Assembly: GCF_009765705.1 (NCBI RefSeq)
Contig: NZ_LMUX01000009.1
Coordinates: 197,335 to 241,152 of the forward strand
Origin: Burkholderia sp. L27(2015)
GTDB lineage: Bacteria; Pseudomonadota; Gammaproteobacteria; Burkholderiales; Burkholderiaceae
Direction: 5' to 3'
DNA length: 43,818 bases
Shown here: one piece after another, positions 9,976-19,198 of the stretch
How positions within the stretch are numbered: position 1 is the first letter of the stretch
Layout of the letters: each line of letters opens with the position of its first letter
Notes under the pieces: model-generated
Database searches by the model: none
Seen by the model: only the letters and a program-made list of their open reading frames with translations
What the model was told of the DNA's origin: nothing
Position numbers and translations under genes: made by a program

Positions 9976-10996
9976 AGGCTGGAGCCAGTCCCAATTATTC
10001 TCAGAGACTGGTCTATGTCCCTGCGAGCGGGTCCATTCAATAGCACGTCGAAGCGTTGGGCACCGCGTATGACGAACGCCATGCGCTGATTTGGGTCGGC
10101 GAGGTCGGCGCTCAAGATTCGCGGGAAAGCCTCGGCACGGTCAGCAACGCGACTGCACTGCGCGGCCAGCGTAAGCTGGATTTCGGCTGCAACGCCAGTC
10201 GGTATCCCCGTCACCCATGCCGCCTGATTGCTCTTTAGGAGCAATCGCATGTCCGGTCGGTTATACAAGACTTTTTGCAGAATATTCAGTTGTTCGTGGC
10301 GAGCGAGGCTTTGTACGCCTAGCATTACCTCGCCTCGCTCAATTTGCCGGAAGCCTTGCAAAATTTCGAGAAATGGATAACCAAATGGCAAGATTTTTGG
10401 GTCGACGGGCCATAAGACCTTGTCGGCAATTTTCTGCCGATCGAACCGACACGCCTCAAACCGTTGGATGCCATACCGCTTGTAAAACAGATGCAGCGGA
10501 TAAATATCGAGGAATAGCGCTGTATTACCCAACGCCAACAAAGAAAGCATTTGCGAGGAAGCCTTCGCCATCACCGCATAGCCATCGCTGATTGTCGGGT
10601 CACCCATCGATGCACGCGAATAATCCTCCAATTCATCCGCCTCCTGCTTCAGCTTCGCCGCATGAAGCATGCCGCAGCCGACCTGCTTCGATGCAAAGGC
10701 CGCGAGCCCGGCGCCCATTGGAAGCGATTATCCGCGAGCCAGAGTCGTGCGTACGCGGCGTTAGTCCGCGCATTGCGCCTATACGGGTCTGTAATCAACT
10801 CACCCCGAGGTGCGACGACCGCTTCCGCTTCTTTTTGTAATTCCAACCACTTGTCTTCACAGGTATGGACGACTATTTCCTTCACCGTCTTGTCCGTGGT
10901 CGGCGTCAGCGTCCGGGTCGCGACATAAAACATCCTTTCGCCGTGCTCGCCTTTGATGGTCTTTGGAACGCCGCGTGGCGGTTGTGGGTCTCTCAT
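9972..10996 (-). pseudogene. PAAR-neighbour protein of unknown function, frameshifted
   Basis: Two frames make one gene. The N-terminal part (10996 down to about 10717) begins MRDPQPPRGVPKTIKG and ends in NAAYARLWLADNRFQW. The C-terminal part continues GAGLAAFASKQVGCGM and ends at 9972. The break lies in a run of three G at 10714-10716 (plus-strand ccc). Adding one base gives 1026 nt, an unbroken 341-aa protein. It resembles uncharacterised proteins seen beside PAAR genes in type VI secretion loci (possibly the DUF2515 group; from memory, not searched). The start overlaps the PAAR gene stop by 4 nt. Either a true pseudogene or a sequencing slip. Confidence 0.65.
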
Positions 10997-11564
10997 GCCG
11001 CGCCCCCGAGATAGACATGAACGTCTTCTTCGGCGGCAATTGCGGCCGGCAGATGCGTGCGCCCTAGGTCATCCGTCTGGCCGATTTCTGGCGCACCGTC
11101 GCCGCGCTGTATCACGTAACGCCTATTGCAGATCGGCATGCCGTCCGCAGTGCGTAAGACGTAGCGATAATCAAAAGATGGCGGCTGCGCCGGGCGCGTT
11201 GTCGTGGCATTCGCTGTGTTAGCCTGCGCCTCGCCGTCTCCGTCATCGATAATCCAGCGTCGTCCATGTACGGGAATGATGCGAGGGCGTCGCTCGCATT
11301 TGCAGAACACAAGGTCGCCACCTAGCGCTTGCTTCTGCCCACGTTCCAAATCATGCATGCGCATCGTGTCCGGCGAACCCGTGCAGCTACGATAGGCCCC
11401 ACGCTTTTGCACGCGTCGCAATAGGCTTTATGCCCGATGTAGGCTTGACCTCGGCTCCGTCCGTCTTCGCCTTCAATCGTGAAGTTTGACGCGCCCTCAA
11501 TCACACGGCTATTGCCGCCGCTATCAAGCGGATCGCCTTCCACTGCGCTGTAGTAAATTCCCAT
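10993..11564 (-). pseudogene. PAAR domain protein (type VI secretion spike tip), frameshifted
   Basis: The N-terminal frame (from ATG 11564, with AAAGGAAAAA before it) reads MGIYYSAVEGDPLDSGG.., EDGRSRGQAYIGHKAYC, CKSVGPIVAA, and is then lost. The next frame picks up GSPDTMRMHDLERGQKQ, LVFCKCERRPRIIP and a C-terminal Ig-like stretch ending at 10993. The slip is near 11378-11382; restoring one C or G yields 573 nt, 190 aa, and the natural join VAAPGSPDT. The fold matches PAAR proteins that cap the VgrG spike and carry effectors. No vgrG, hcp or other T6SS gene lies in the window. Codons are less GC-rich than in neighbouring genes near the 5' end. Confidence 0.75.
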
Positions 11565-12119
11565 GCTAATTTTTCCTTTGTTTTAAGTAATACTAAATAA
11601 ATAGGGCATTATTTTTTCTTTCAATAATATAAATTTTGCCCCGTGATATCGAGTTTTTCCCGCTACAAAAACCATCGGAATATTCAGCGATCTGCGCTTG
11701 AAAACCGGTGCGTCAGTCACGTTAAAAGCTCACCGAGCTGAAGATGCTACATCGTTATATTTTCGGGAGGAGCTCGTCGGAGAAAATAGGATTTCATAAC
11801 GGGCAGTCTCTGTCCGCATGCCCCGAAACGGAAGGGTTTGCATTCGCCCGGTCTGACACTGGAACTGCCATCAATGGCCCGATATCAGCCATGCTTTTTT
11901 GCGAAGCAGTCGCTCTAAAGCAATCGACCTATGAAGCCGTTGCAAGACTTAGTGGAGTGCTTGGGATGTGGTGGTTCTTTGAGAGTGAGGAGGGAGCTAT
12001 CGAATCCGCCAGCCGTACTGAGCCGGTCCGTGGTCAGGCAGGCAACCCATTCCCCCGAACTAGAGGGCATCATTCGCCGCGCCGCCCTCAATCTCTTACA
12101 CGAGGACGGGGACTAAGGC
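11565..12119. other. AT-rich upstream tract and uncharacterised DNA at the edge of the PAAR cassette
   Basis: The first 90 bases are strikingly AT-rich for this genome and should hold the promoter of the PAAR operon, but no clear hexamer pair is seen. An imperfect hairpin can form between GGGCA near 11604 and TGCCC near 11638. The remainder has no convincing gene. A 61-codon plus-strand frame at 11931-12116 (MKPLQDLVECLGCGG.. to ..LNLLHEDGD) has acceptable composition and ends 3 nt from the converging slmA stop. It may be a gene fragment; I do not recognise it. Confidence 0.35.
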
Positions 12120-12905
12120 CTATTGCAGCATCAACCGCAATTGCGCATCCGCCTGCTCGCTCGGCTTGCGGATGAAGCCGCTACGCGCGTAACGCTGCCA
12201 GCGCCCGAGCACATAGCTGACCACCAGGTTGGCGCGCAACGCGGGATCGTAATCGGCGGGCAAGAGCGCATCAGTGCTGCCACGGCGGCCTGTGACGGCG
12301 AGCTTGAGCGCCTGTTTGAGCGAGGTCTCGATGCGATCAGTGAGCTGGTTCATCCGTTCGAGCAGACGTTCGTGTTCACCCACCAGCGCTTCCCCGGTCA
12401 GCACGCGCGTCATACCTGGATTTTTTTCGGCGAAATTAAGCAGCATCAGCGCAATGCCACGTACCTGCAGTACGCCCGAGGGTTCCTTCGCCGTGATCTG
12501 GTTGATCAGCGTGAAGACGGTTTGCTCGATGAATTCGATCAGCCCTTCATACATTTCCGCCTTGCTGGCGAAATGACGGTACAGCGCAGCTTCTGAAACG
12601 CCGAGCCGGGCCGCTAGAGCGGCCGTGGTGATCTTTTCGTTCTTGGGTTGCTCCAGCATTGCGGCCAGCGCTTGCAAGATCAGCACACGGCGCTCGCCCG
12701 GGCGAGCACGGGTTCGAGCCGCGGGCGCATCGTCGGGTAGGGTTGCGGAGCCTGCCGGCGCGACGGGTTGCGCGCCGCGCCGTGGAGTGGGTCGCGAACC
12801 GGCTTGCAACCCGGCTCGTGAAACCGGCTGCAAAGCAGGCTTTGAAGCCGATGATAGGTCTGCGGTTTTCGCCGCTAGCGTCTCACTTGAACGGGTGCTT
12901 GCCAT
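12120..12905 (-). CDS. slmA: SlmA-like nucleoid occlusion factor, TetR family
   Basis: A 261-aa DNA-binding protein. The TetR-type helix-turn-helix is ITTAALAARLGVSEAALYRHF, near residues 92-112, followed by the SlmA-type body (KAEMYEGLIEFIEQTVFTLINQI, VLTGEALVGEHERL). SlmA binds chromosomal sites and blocks FtsZ rings over the nucleoid. The N-terminal 75 or so residues are an extra Pro/Ala/Arg-rich tail with partly repeated motifs (KPALQPVSRAGLQAGSR), not part of the fold. The ATG at 12905 is chosen over upstream starts because it follows an AGGCG and leaves only a 31-nt overlap with the gene ahead. Confidence 0.88.
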   Translation of the reverse strand: MASTRSSETLAAKTADLSSASKPALQPVSRAGLQAGSRPTPRRGAQPVAPAGSATLPDDAPAARTRARPGERRVLILQALAAMLEQPKNEKITTAALAARLGVSEAALYRHFASKAEMYEGLIEFIEQTVFTLINQITAKEPSGVLQVRGIALMLLNFAEKNPGMTRVLTGEALVGEHERLLERMNQLTDRIETSLKQALKLAVTGRRGSTDALLPADYDPALRANLVVSYVLGRWQRYARSGFIRKPSEQADAQLRLMLQ

Positions 12906-13651
12906 AGGTATCGCCTCGCGCCAGTGCCTGTTTGCAACGATTTTAGAGAACGAATCCGGTGGTCCACATAATGCGGTCTGCCGCGACCGGTCAGCACGGC
13001 CTTGCCTCCCACCCCCGGCGGCAAATGACCGACCATCCACACCGTACGGATGCCCAGTCGCTTATAGCTTTTCAGATGGCCGCGCGTGTCCTCGACCAGG
13101 ATCGCGTCGGCCGGCCGGATATGCGCGCGCCGCAGCGTGCGGCGCAGCATCGCCCGATCCGGCTTGGCGCGCCATCGCCCGCCGGATTGCATGTGTTCGA
13201 TACTGATGACCCGCTCGAACAAGCGCTCGATCCCCAAACCATGCAATACGCTGCGAGCATACGCTTGAGGGCCGTTGGTCAGTACGATTTTTCTGCCTGG
13301 CAGGCGCCGTAACAACCGGCCCAAACCGCGCTCGGCCTGCAACAACGGCGCCATGTCCTCGAAGCGATGAACTTCGCGCAAGAAATCATGCGGATCGATT
13401 GCGTGATGCCGCAACAGGCCCAGCATCGTGGCGCCATAACGGCGGCTGTATTCGGCACGCAGGTAATTGGCGGTGTCGCGATCGACGTTGAGTATACGCT
13501 CGACGTATTCGGTCATCATTCGATTGATTTCCGGGAAAATCGCGAAAGAAGCCGAATGCAAGGTGTTGTCGAGATCGAATAGCCAGACCGGCCCGGGGGC
13601 AATATGGCGCGTGTGCAGGCTCAGGCGGCGTTCGGTAGTGGAAATAGGCAT
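12875..13651 (-). CDS. HAD-family pyrimidine 5'-nucleotidase (SDT1-like)
   Basis: Cytosolic phosphatase of about 258 aa. HAD motifs in order: DLDNTL (nucleophile Asp, residues 26-31), LTNGP, Lys in KPDRAML and the acidic VEDTRGHL. The sequence around HSASFAIFPEINRMMTEYVE is typical of the SDT1/YjjG-like pyrimidine 5'-nucleotidases, which dephosphorylate UMP/CMP or modified nucleotides. Start is taken at the ATG 13651; a TTG four codons upstream is the alternative and neither has a clear ribosome site. It runs 31 nt into slmA, so the pair is co-transcribed. A strong terminator separates it from argB. Confidence 0.88.
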   Translation of the reverse strand: MPISTTERRLSLHTRHIAPGPVWLFDLDNTLHSASFAIFPEINRMMTEYVERILNVDRDTANYLRAEYSRRYGATMLGLLRHHAIDPHDFLREVHRFEDMAPLLQAERGLGRLLRRLPGRKIVLTNGPQAYARSVLHGLGIERLFERVISIEHMQSGGRWRAKPDRAMLRRTLRRAHIRPADAILVEDTRGHLKSYKRLGIRTVWMVGHLPPGVGGKAVLTGRGRPHYVDHRIRSLKSLQTGTGARRYLWQAPVQVRR

Positions 13652-13690
13652 CGGGTGTTGCAAAATGAGGCGCCAAGTGCGGCACCGGGT

Positions 13691-13735
13691 ACAAAAAACA
13701 ACGGCCCGCAGCGCTTGCGCACGCTGCGGGCCGTT
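13691..13735 (-). terminator. rho-independent terminator of argB
   Basis: A perfect 14-bp inverted repeat (13700-13713 with 13722-13735, 8-nt loop, GC-rich) is followed on the minus strand by TGTTTTTTGT. It starts 19 nt after the argB stop. This is the clearest terminator in the window. Confidence 0.9.
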
Positions 13736-13754
13736 GCGTTCATGCTGTCGGATC

Positions 13755-14822
<1,068 letters not shown>

Positions 14823-14915
14823 CTAGCGGCCCGTTTCAGGGTCCGATTGCGAGAACTGCCGCTCCCCAGTAAAGTGCGGATAACTTGGCTTATGTAACCG
14901 CTCATCAGGTACTCC

Positions 14916-15503
14916 ATGACGGACCCGAAACAATACGAAGCGCTTCGACTGCAATTGGTCAAATTTGCGCGCATTCAGTTGCGGCAGGACGCTTCCGTCG
15001 AAGATGTCGTGCAGGAGACGCTTGTGGCGCTGCTGGAGCATCCAGAGCGGTTCGCCGGGCAATCGTCGCTGAAGACGTACGCGATCGGGATCCTCAAGCA
15101 CAAGATCGTCGACGTGCTGCGCCGGGGCAAACGCGAAGTGGCCCTGCATGGGCAAGACGATGCCGAGGGTGATTCCACCTCCGCCGATATGGCCGAGTTC
15201 GACGCCATGTTCGACGAAACCGGGCACTTTCGCGAAGCGCCACGCAGTTGGGGCGACCCGAACGCCACGTATGAACAGAAGCAATTTTTCGAAATCCTGG
15301 AGCTATGCATAGAACGCTTGCCGGCCAAAGTGGCGCAAATCTTCATGATGCGAGAATGGCTGGGGCTCGAAACGGAAGAGATTTGTAAGGAATTGGGCGT
15401 GACCTCGACTAATGCATGGGTCATGCTGTATCGGGCACGCATGCGCTTGCGCGAATGCTTGCAGTTAAACTGGTTCGGCAATGCTACGGGCGTTGTTGCC
15501 TGA
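14916..15503 (+). CDS. ECF-type RNA polymerase sigma factor
   Basis: A 195-aa group 4 sigma factor. Region 2 is visible as ASVEDVVQETLVALLEHPERF and SSLKTYAIGILKHKIVDVLRR; region 4 as LERLPAKVAQIFMMREWLGLETEEICKELGVTSTNAWVMLYRARMRLRECL with a helix-turn-helix. Sigma factors of this kind direct polymerase to a small stress regulon and are held inactive by a partner. The next gene encodes a 66-aa zinc-finger protein of the right kind. The ATG at 14916 follows CAGGT. Its stop codon lies inside a 13-bp tandem repeat array. The regulon is unknown. Confidence 0.92.
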   Translation: MTDPKQYEALRLQLVKFARIQLRQDASVEDVVQETLVALLEHPERFAGQSSLKTYAIGILKHKIVDVLRRGKREVALHGQDDAEGDSTSADMAEFDAMFDETGHFREAPRSWGDPNATYEQKQFFEILELCIERLPAKVAQIFMMREWLGLETEEICKELGVTSTNAWVMLYRARMRLRECLQLNWFGNATGVVA

Positions 15504-15530
15504 GGTTGTTGCCTGAGGTTGTTGCTTGAC
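15492..15530. repeat. 3 x 13-bp tandem repeat over the sigma-factor stop codon
   Basis: Units GTTGTTGCCTGAG (15492-15504), the same again (15505-15517), and GTTGTTGCTTGAC (15518-15530). The sigma-factor stop TGA is inside the first unit, so loss or gain of whole units would not change the protein beyond its end. Confidence 0.9.
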
Positions 15531-15589
15531 GCTTTTGCCTGAATTCGGGCCCCCGCTTTATATGCAATACCCGACGAAATGCCCTGACA

Positions 15590-15790
15590 ATGAAATTTCG
15601 CCTCAAATGCCACGAAGCACATCGCCTGTCCATCGAGCAGATGGACCGGCATTTGTCGTGGTTCGAGCGCGTGCGTTTGCGGGCCCATCTGACAGCTTGC
15701 GACGCTTGCACGACCATTACGGCGCAGATGCGCCTGCTGCATGGCGCCATGCGCAAACTCGGACAGGAAGACGAGGTTCCGCCTGCATGA
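15590..15790 (+). CDS. small zinc-finger protein, probable anti-sigma factor
   Basis: A 66-aa protein with the zf-HC2-like pattern of short anti-sigma factors: Cys7 and His10 in CHEAHR, and HLTACDACT near residues 33-41 (His-x3-Cys-x2-Cys). There is no membrane segment, so it would be a soluble, perhaps redox-responsive, partner of the ECF sigma factor encoded just upstream. That role rests on position and motif only. No strong ribosome site is seen before the ATG. Its last codons form one arm of a hairpin that covers the regB ribosome site. Confidence 0.8.
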   Translation: MKFRLKCHEAHRLSIEQMDRHLSWFERVRLRAHLTACDACTTITAQMRLLHGAMRKLGQEDEVPPA

Positions 15791-15819
15791 ACCGACAATG
15801 AGCCGATAAGCATGCAGGC
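15781..15819 (+). promoter_or_regulatory. inverted repeat spanning the anti-sigma stop and the regB ribosome site
   Basis: GCCTGCATG at 15781-15789 is the exact reverse complement of CATGCAGGC at 15811-15819, with a 21-nt loop. The 5' arm contains the end of the small zinc-finger gene (TGA 15788-15790). The 3' arm contains the only ribosome-site-like bases (AGG) and ends immediately before the regB ATG at 15820. In RNA it would hide the regB start unless ribosomes arriving at the upstream stop open it. Confidence 0.55.
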
Positions 15820-17235
15820 ATGAGCCCTCTGAGTCAAAGCGGTCGCGTCCATCTCGATCAACTATTCTGGTTGCGCTGTCTGGCCATCATCGGCCAGTTC
15901 GTCACCATCGGGGTGGTTGAGCTCTTCCTGCATATCCATTTACCGCTGGCGTGGATGCTGGCGGTTATCAGCCTGGAAATCGGCTTCAACGCGATGACGT
16001 GGGTGCGCGCGTCCGAGCGCAGCCGTGCAGAGACCAATCCCGAGTTGTTCGGGCAGTTGTTCGTCGATCTCGTGGTGCTGACCGCGCTGTTGTTTTTGTC
16101 CGGCGGTATTACCAATCCCTTCGTTTCGCTCTATCTGCCGTCGCTGGCCATTGCTGCCGCTGTTTTACCGTTGCGCCTGGCGCTGTGGCTAGCGGTTTTC
16201 GCCGTGATCAGCTACTTGCTGCTCAGCGTGGTGTCGGTACCACTGAAGATGGATGATCCGCAACGGCTGTTCGATTATTTCCAGGCGGGGCTGTGGGTCG
16301 ACTTCATGGTGAGCGTCGGCTTGATCGCGTGGTTCGTGTCGCGCATGTCGCATGCGCTGCGCATGCGTGATGCGGCGCTTGCGCAGGCGCAGCGCCGTCT
16401 GCTGCGCGACGAACGGGTGGTGGCGCTCGGTGCGCAGGCCGCGAGCGTGGCGCATGAGATCGGCACACCACTGTCCTCGGTCATGCTGCTCAGCGAAGAG
16501 CTGCGGCATGCTGCCGCAGGCGACGCGGCGCTCGCGCCGTATCGCGATGATTTCAAACTGTTGGAACAGCAGCTCGCGTTGTGCAAATCGGCGCTGGCGC
16601 GACTGCAGGTACGCGCCAGCTCGCCGACCCGGCAACCGCTAGGCGCGTGGCTGCCTGAGTTCATCGAGCAATGGCGCTTGCGTCACCCACATGTTAATTT
16701 TGAGCTGGTGGGGCCAGCCCCGGAGGATGCGCCACTGGACGACACCGTCGCAGTGGGGCAGATCCTGACTATTTTGCTGGATAATGCCGCACGAGCCAGT
16801 CCCGATGCGGTGACGCTGGAAGTTTGCCAATGCGGGGGCGACGCCAAGGTCGGCGCTGAAGTTGGAGCGGACGCCAAGTCTGACGTCAAGCCAGACAGCG
16901 CAACCGCGGTGCAGGCTAGGAAAACAGGCGCTAGATCCGGGTTCGGCTTCAGATCGGCATTGGCGGTTGAATCCGGGTTTGCCGCGTTTGATCGCGCGCC
17001 GTACCTGGAATTACGAGTCTCCGATCGAGGCTCTGGCATAGACCCCGAGTTGCGCGATACCCTGGGCTTGACGCCTGTGGACAGCACTTTGGGCGGACAT
17101 GGCGTGGGCTTGTATCTGGCGTTTGCGACCGCCTCGCAATTGTCGGGCTCGATCGAGCTGCTCGATGCGCCCGAGGGCGGTACCTTGGCGATACTCCGCC
17201 TGCCGGCGGCCCGTGGGCAGACTAACGATGAGTGA
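15820..17235 (+). CDS. regB: redox-sensing histidine kinase RegB/PrrB
   Basis: Membrane sensor kinase of 471 aa. About six hydrophobic helices fill residues 15-175, with the RegB signature GGITNPF at 95-101, the quinone-sensing loop in characterised RegB. The H-box is SVAHEIGTPLSS (His212). A Cys at 255 (LALCKSAL) is placed like the redox-active Cys265 of Rhodobacter RegB. N-box DNAARAS at 321-327, G1 SDRGSGI at 401-407 and GHGVGL follow. Between N and G1 an unusual insert of about 50 Ala/Gly/Lys-rich residues (338-390) is present. It should phosphorylate RegA, whose gene overlaps it by 8 nt. The start codon is next to a hairpin. Confidence 0.93.
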   Translation: MSPLSQSGRVHLDQLFWLRCLAIIGQFVTIGVVELFLHIHLPLAWMLAVISLEIGFNAMTWVRASERSRAETNPELFGQLFVDLVVLTALLFLSGGITNPFVSLYLPSLAIAAAVLPLRLALWLAVFAVISYLLLSVVSVPLKMDDPQRLFDYFQAGLWVDFMVSVGLIAWFVSRMSHALRMRDAALAQAQRRLLRDERVVALGAQAASVAHEIGTPLSSVMLLSEELRHAAAGDAALAPYRDDFKLLEQQLALCKSALARLQVRASSPTRQPLGAWLPEFIEQWRLRHPHVNFELVGPAPEDAPLDDTVAVGQILTILLDNAARASPDAVTLEVCQCGGDAKVGAEVGADAKSDVKPDSATAVQARKTGARSGFGFRSALAVESGFAAFDRAPYLELRVSDRGSGIDPELRDTLGLTPVDSTLGGHGVGLYLAFATASQLSGSIELLDAPEGGTLAILRLPAARGQTNDE

Positions 17236-17770
17236 TATGAATTTTCTGGTGATCGACGACGATGAGGTGTTCGCGGGCATTCTGGCGCGCGGACTGGGGC
17301 GGCGCGGTTACGTCGTGCATCAGGCGCATAACGCGCAGGCAGCGTTGAAACTGGCGGACGTGTTGTCGTTCAGCCACATCACGGTCGATTTGCATCTGGG
17401 TAACGACTCCGGCCTCACGCTGGTGGCGCCGCTGCGCGAACTGCACCCGCAGGCGCGCATCCTCGTGCTGACAGGCTACGCGAGCATTGCAACAGCGGTG
17501 CAGGCGGTCAAGGACGGTGCCGACAACTATCTGGCCAAGCCGGCCAATGTCGAAACGATACTGGCCGCACTCTCGCAAAACGCCAGCGAGGCTCGGGCTG
17601 AGGAAGCGCTGGAAAATCCGGCGACGCTATCGGTCGGACGGCTCGAATGGGAGCATATCCAGCGCGTGTTGGCAGACCATGAGGGCAATATCTCAGCGAC
17701 GGCGCGCGCGCTCAATATGCACAGACGCACCTTGCAGCGCAAACTGTCGAAGCGGCCGGTCAAGCAATAG
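17228..17770 (+). CDS. regA: response regulator RegA/PrrA/ActR, Fis-type
   Basis: A 180-aa two-component regulator. The receiver domain has the acidic pocket DDD at 10-12, the phosphorylated Asp54 in ITVDLHLGNDSG, Thr in LTGYAS and Lys in LAKPAN. The C-terminus is a Fis-type helix-turn-helix ending in ALNMHRRTLQRKLSKRP, which is highly conserved in RegA and known to bind promoters of respiratory, carbon- and nitrogen-fixing genes in other Proteobacteria. The ATG at 17228 overlaps the end of regB by 8 nt; a second ATG (17237) is three codons later. Confidence 0.94.
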   Translation: MSDMNFLVIDDDEVFAGILARGLGRRGYVVHQAHNAQAALKLADVLSFSHITVDLHLGNDSGLTLVAPLRELHPQARILVLTGYASIATAVQAVKDGADNYLAKPANVETILAALSQNASEARAEEALENPATLSVGRLEWEHIQRVLADHEGNISATARALNMHRRTLQRKLSKRPVKQ

Positions 17771-17784
17771 CGTGGCCGGCCGAA

Positions 17785-17829
17785 TCACTTGACGTCACAT
17801 CATGTGACGTCACGCCGCGTCACGTCGCA
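17785..17829. repeat. 3 x 15-bp tandem repeat with palindromic TGACGTCA cores
   Basis: Three degenerate 15-bp units (17785-17799, 17800-17814, 17815-17829) fill most of the gap between regA and the converging hslU and end exactly at the hslU stop. TGACGTCA occurs at 17790-17797 and 17805-17812. An 11-bp arm at 17790-17800 is the exact reverse complement of 17802-17812, giving a 23-bp palindrome. There is no T run, so a classic terminator is unlikely. Confidence 0.8.
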
Positions 17830-19161
17830 TCACAACACGTAGCGCGACAAATCTTCGTTCTTCGCCACTTCGCCGAGCGCGGTGTTCACATAAGCGGCAT
17901 CGATCGTGATCGGTTTGGCTGCGTGATTGCCCGCCGCGAACGACACTTCTTCAAGCAGCTTTTCGATCACCGTATAAAGGCGGCGCGCGCCAATATTCTC
18001 GGTTTTCTCGTTCACTGAAAATGCGATCTCGGCCATCCGGCGGATGCCTTCCGGGTTGAAATCGAGATGTACACCCTCGGTTTCGAGCAGCGCCTGATAC
18101 TGCTTCACGAGGCTGGCGTCGGTGCCGACCAGGATGGCTTCGAAATCTTCGACCGACAAGGAATCCAGCTCGACTCGAATCGGAAACCGGCCCTGCAATT
18201 CGGGAATCAGATCGCTGGGCCGGGCCAGATGGAACGCGCCGCTGGCAATAAACAGGATGTGATCGGTGCGCACCATGCCGAACTTGGTGTTCACCGTGGT
18301 GCCTTCCACCAGCGGCAGCAAATCGCGCTGCACGCCCTGGCGCGATACCTCACCCCCGCCGCCGCCTTCATTGCGCGCAGCGATCTTGTCGATCTCGTCC
18401 AGGAAAACGATGCCGTTCTGTTCGACGTTTTTGATCGCCAACGTTTTCACTTCGTCGTCGTTGAGCAGCTTGCCGGCCTCTTCGTCGGTCAGCACTTTCA
18501 TCGCTTCCCGGATCTTGAGCTTGCGATGTTGCTTCTTGCCGCCGCTCATATTCGCGAATACGCTGCGGATCTGGTCGGTCATTTCTTCCATGCCCGGCGG
18601 CCCCATGATATCCATGGTCGGCACCGTCGCTTCCACGTCGAGCTCGATATCCTTGTCGTCAAGCTGGCCTTCGCGCAAACGCTTGCGCAGCGTTTGCCGC
18701 GTGGCGCTTTGCGCGTCGTCGCTGCTTGCCAGCGGATCGGCACGCCCCGACGGCAGCAGAATGGCCAGGATGCGATCCTCGGCAAGATCCTCGGCGCGCG
18801 TGCGTACCTTGCGCATTTCGGTTTCGCGAGTCTGCTTGACGGCGATTTCCGCGAGGTCGCGGATAATGCTGTCGACATCGCGGCCGACATAGCCCACTTC
18901 GGTAAATTTGGTCGCCTCGATCTTGATGAACGGCGCATCGGCCAACTTGGCCAGGCGTCGCGCGATCTCGGTCTTGCCCACACCGGTCGGTCCTATCATC
19001 AGGATGTTTTTCGGTGTGATTTCGCTGCGCAGCGGTTCAGTGACCTGCTGGCGGCGCCAGCGGTTGCGCAATGCCACCGCGACGGCGCGCTTGGCCTTGT
19101 TCTGGCCGATGATGTGTTTGTCGAGTTCCGAGACGATCTCGGCGGGAGTCATGGTGCTCAT
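17830..19161 (-). CDS. hslU: ATPase subunit of the HslUV protease
   Basis: Cytosolic AAA+ unfoldase of 443 aa that feeds proteins to HslV. Walker A is GPTGVGKTE, the substrate-gripping pore loop is GYVGRD, Walker B VFLDEIDK, sensor region and arginine finger around [12 protein letters not shown], and the I-domain lies between. The C-terminus LSRYVL is the tail that docks into HslV to activate it. Length equals the family norm. It follows hslV by 37 nt with no terminator, so the two form the usual hslVU operon. Confidence 0.97.
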   Translation of the reverse strand: MSTMTPAEIVSELDKHIIGQNKAKRAVAVALRNRWRRQQVTEPLRSEITPKNILMIGPTGVGKTEIARRLAKLADAPFIKIEATKFTEVGYVGRDVDSIIRDLAEIAVKQTRETEMRKVRTRAEDLAEDRILAILLPSGRADPLASSDDAQSATRQTLRKRLREGQLDDKDIELDVEATVPTMDIMGPPGMEEMTDQIRSVFANMSGGKKQHRKLKIREAMKVLTDEEAGKLLNDDEVKTLAIKNVEQNGIVFLDEIDKIAARNEGGGGGEVSRQGVQRDLLPLVEGTTVNTKFGMVRTDHILFIASGAFHLARPSDLIPELQGRFPIRVELDSLSVEDFEAILVGTDASLVKQYQALLETEGVHLDFNPEGIRRMAEIAFSVNEKTENIGARRLYTVIEKLLEEVSFAAGNHAAKPITIDAAYVNTALGEVAKNEDLSRYVL

Positions 19162-19198
19162 GGGGAATCCTATTGAATGCGTGCCGACGCCATGCGTC

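Noticed and set aside
10714-10716. Programmed ribosomal frameshift in the PAAR neighbour gene
   Set aside because: No slippery heptamer or downstream structure is evident, and the gene next to it has the same kind of lesion; decay is simpler.
18067-19176. 369-codon plus-strand frame opposite hslU
   Set aside because: It is the shadow of hslU; HslU motifs are complete on the minus strand.
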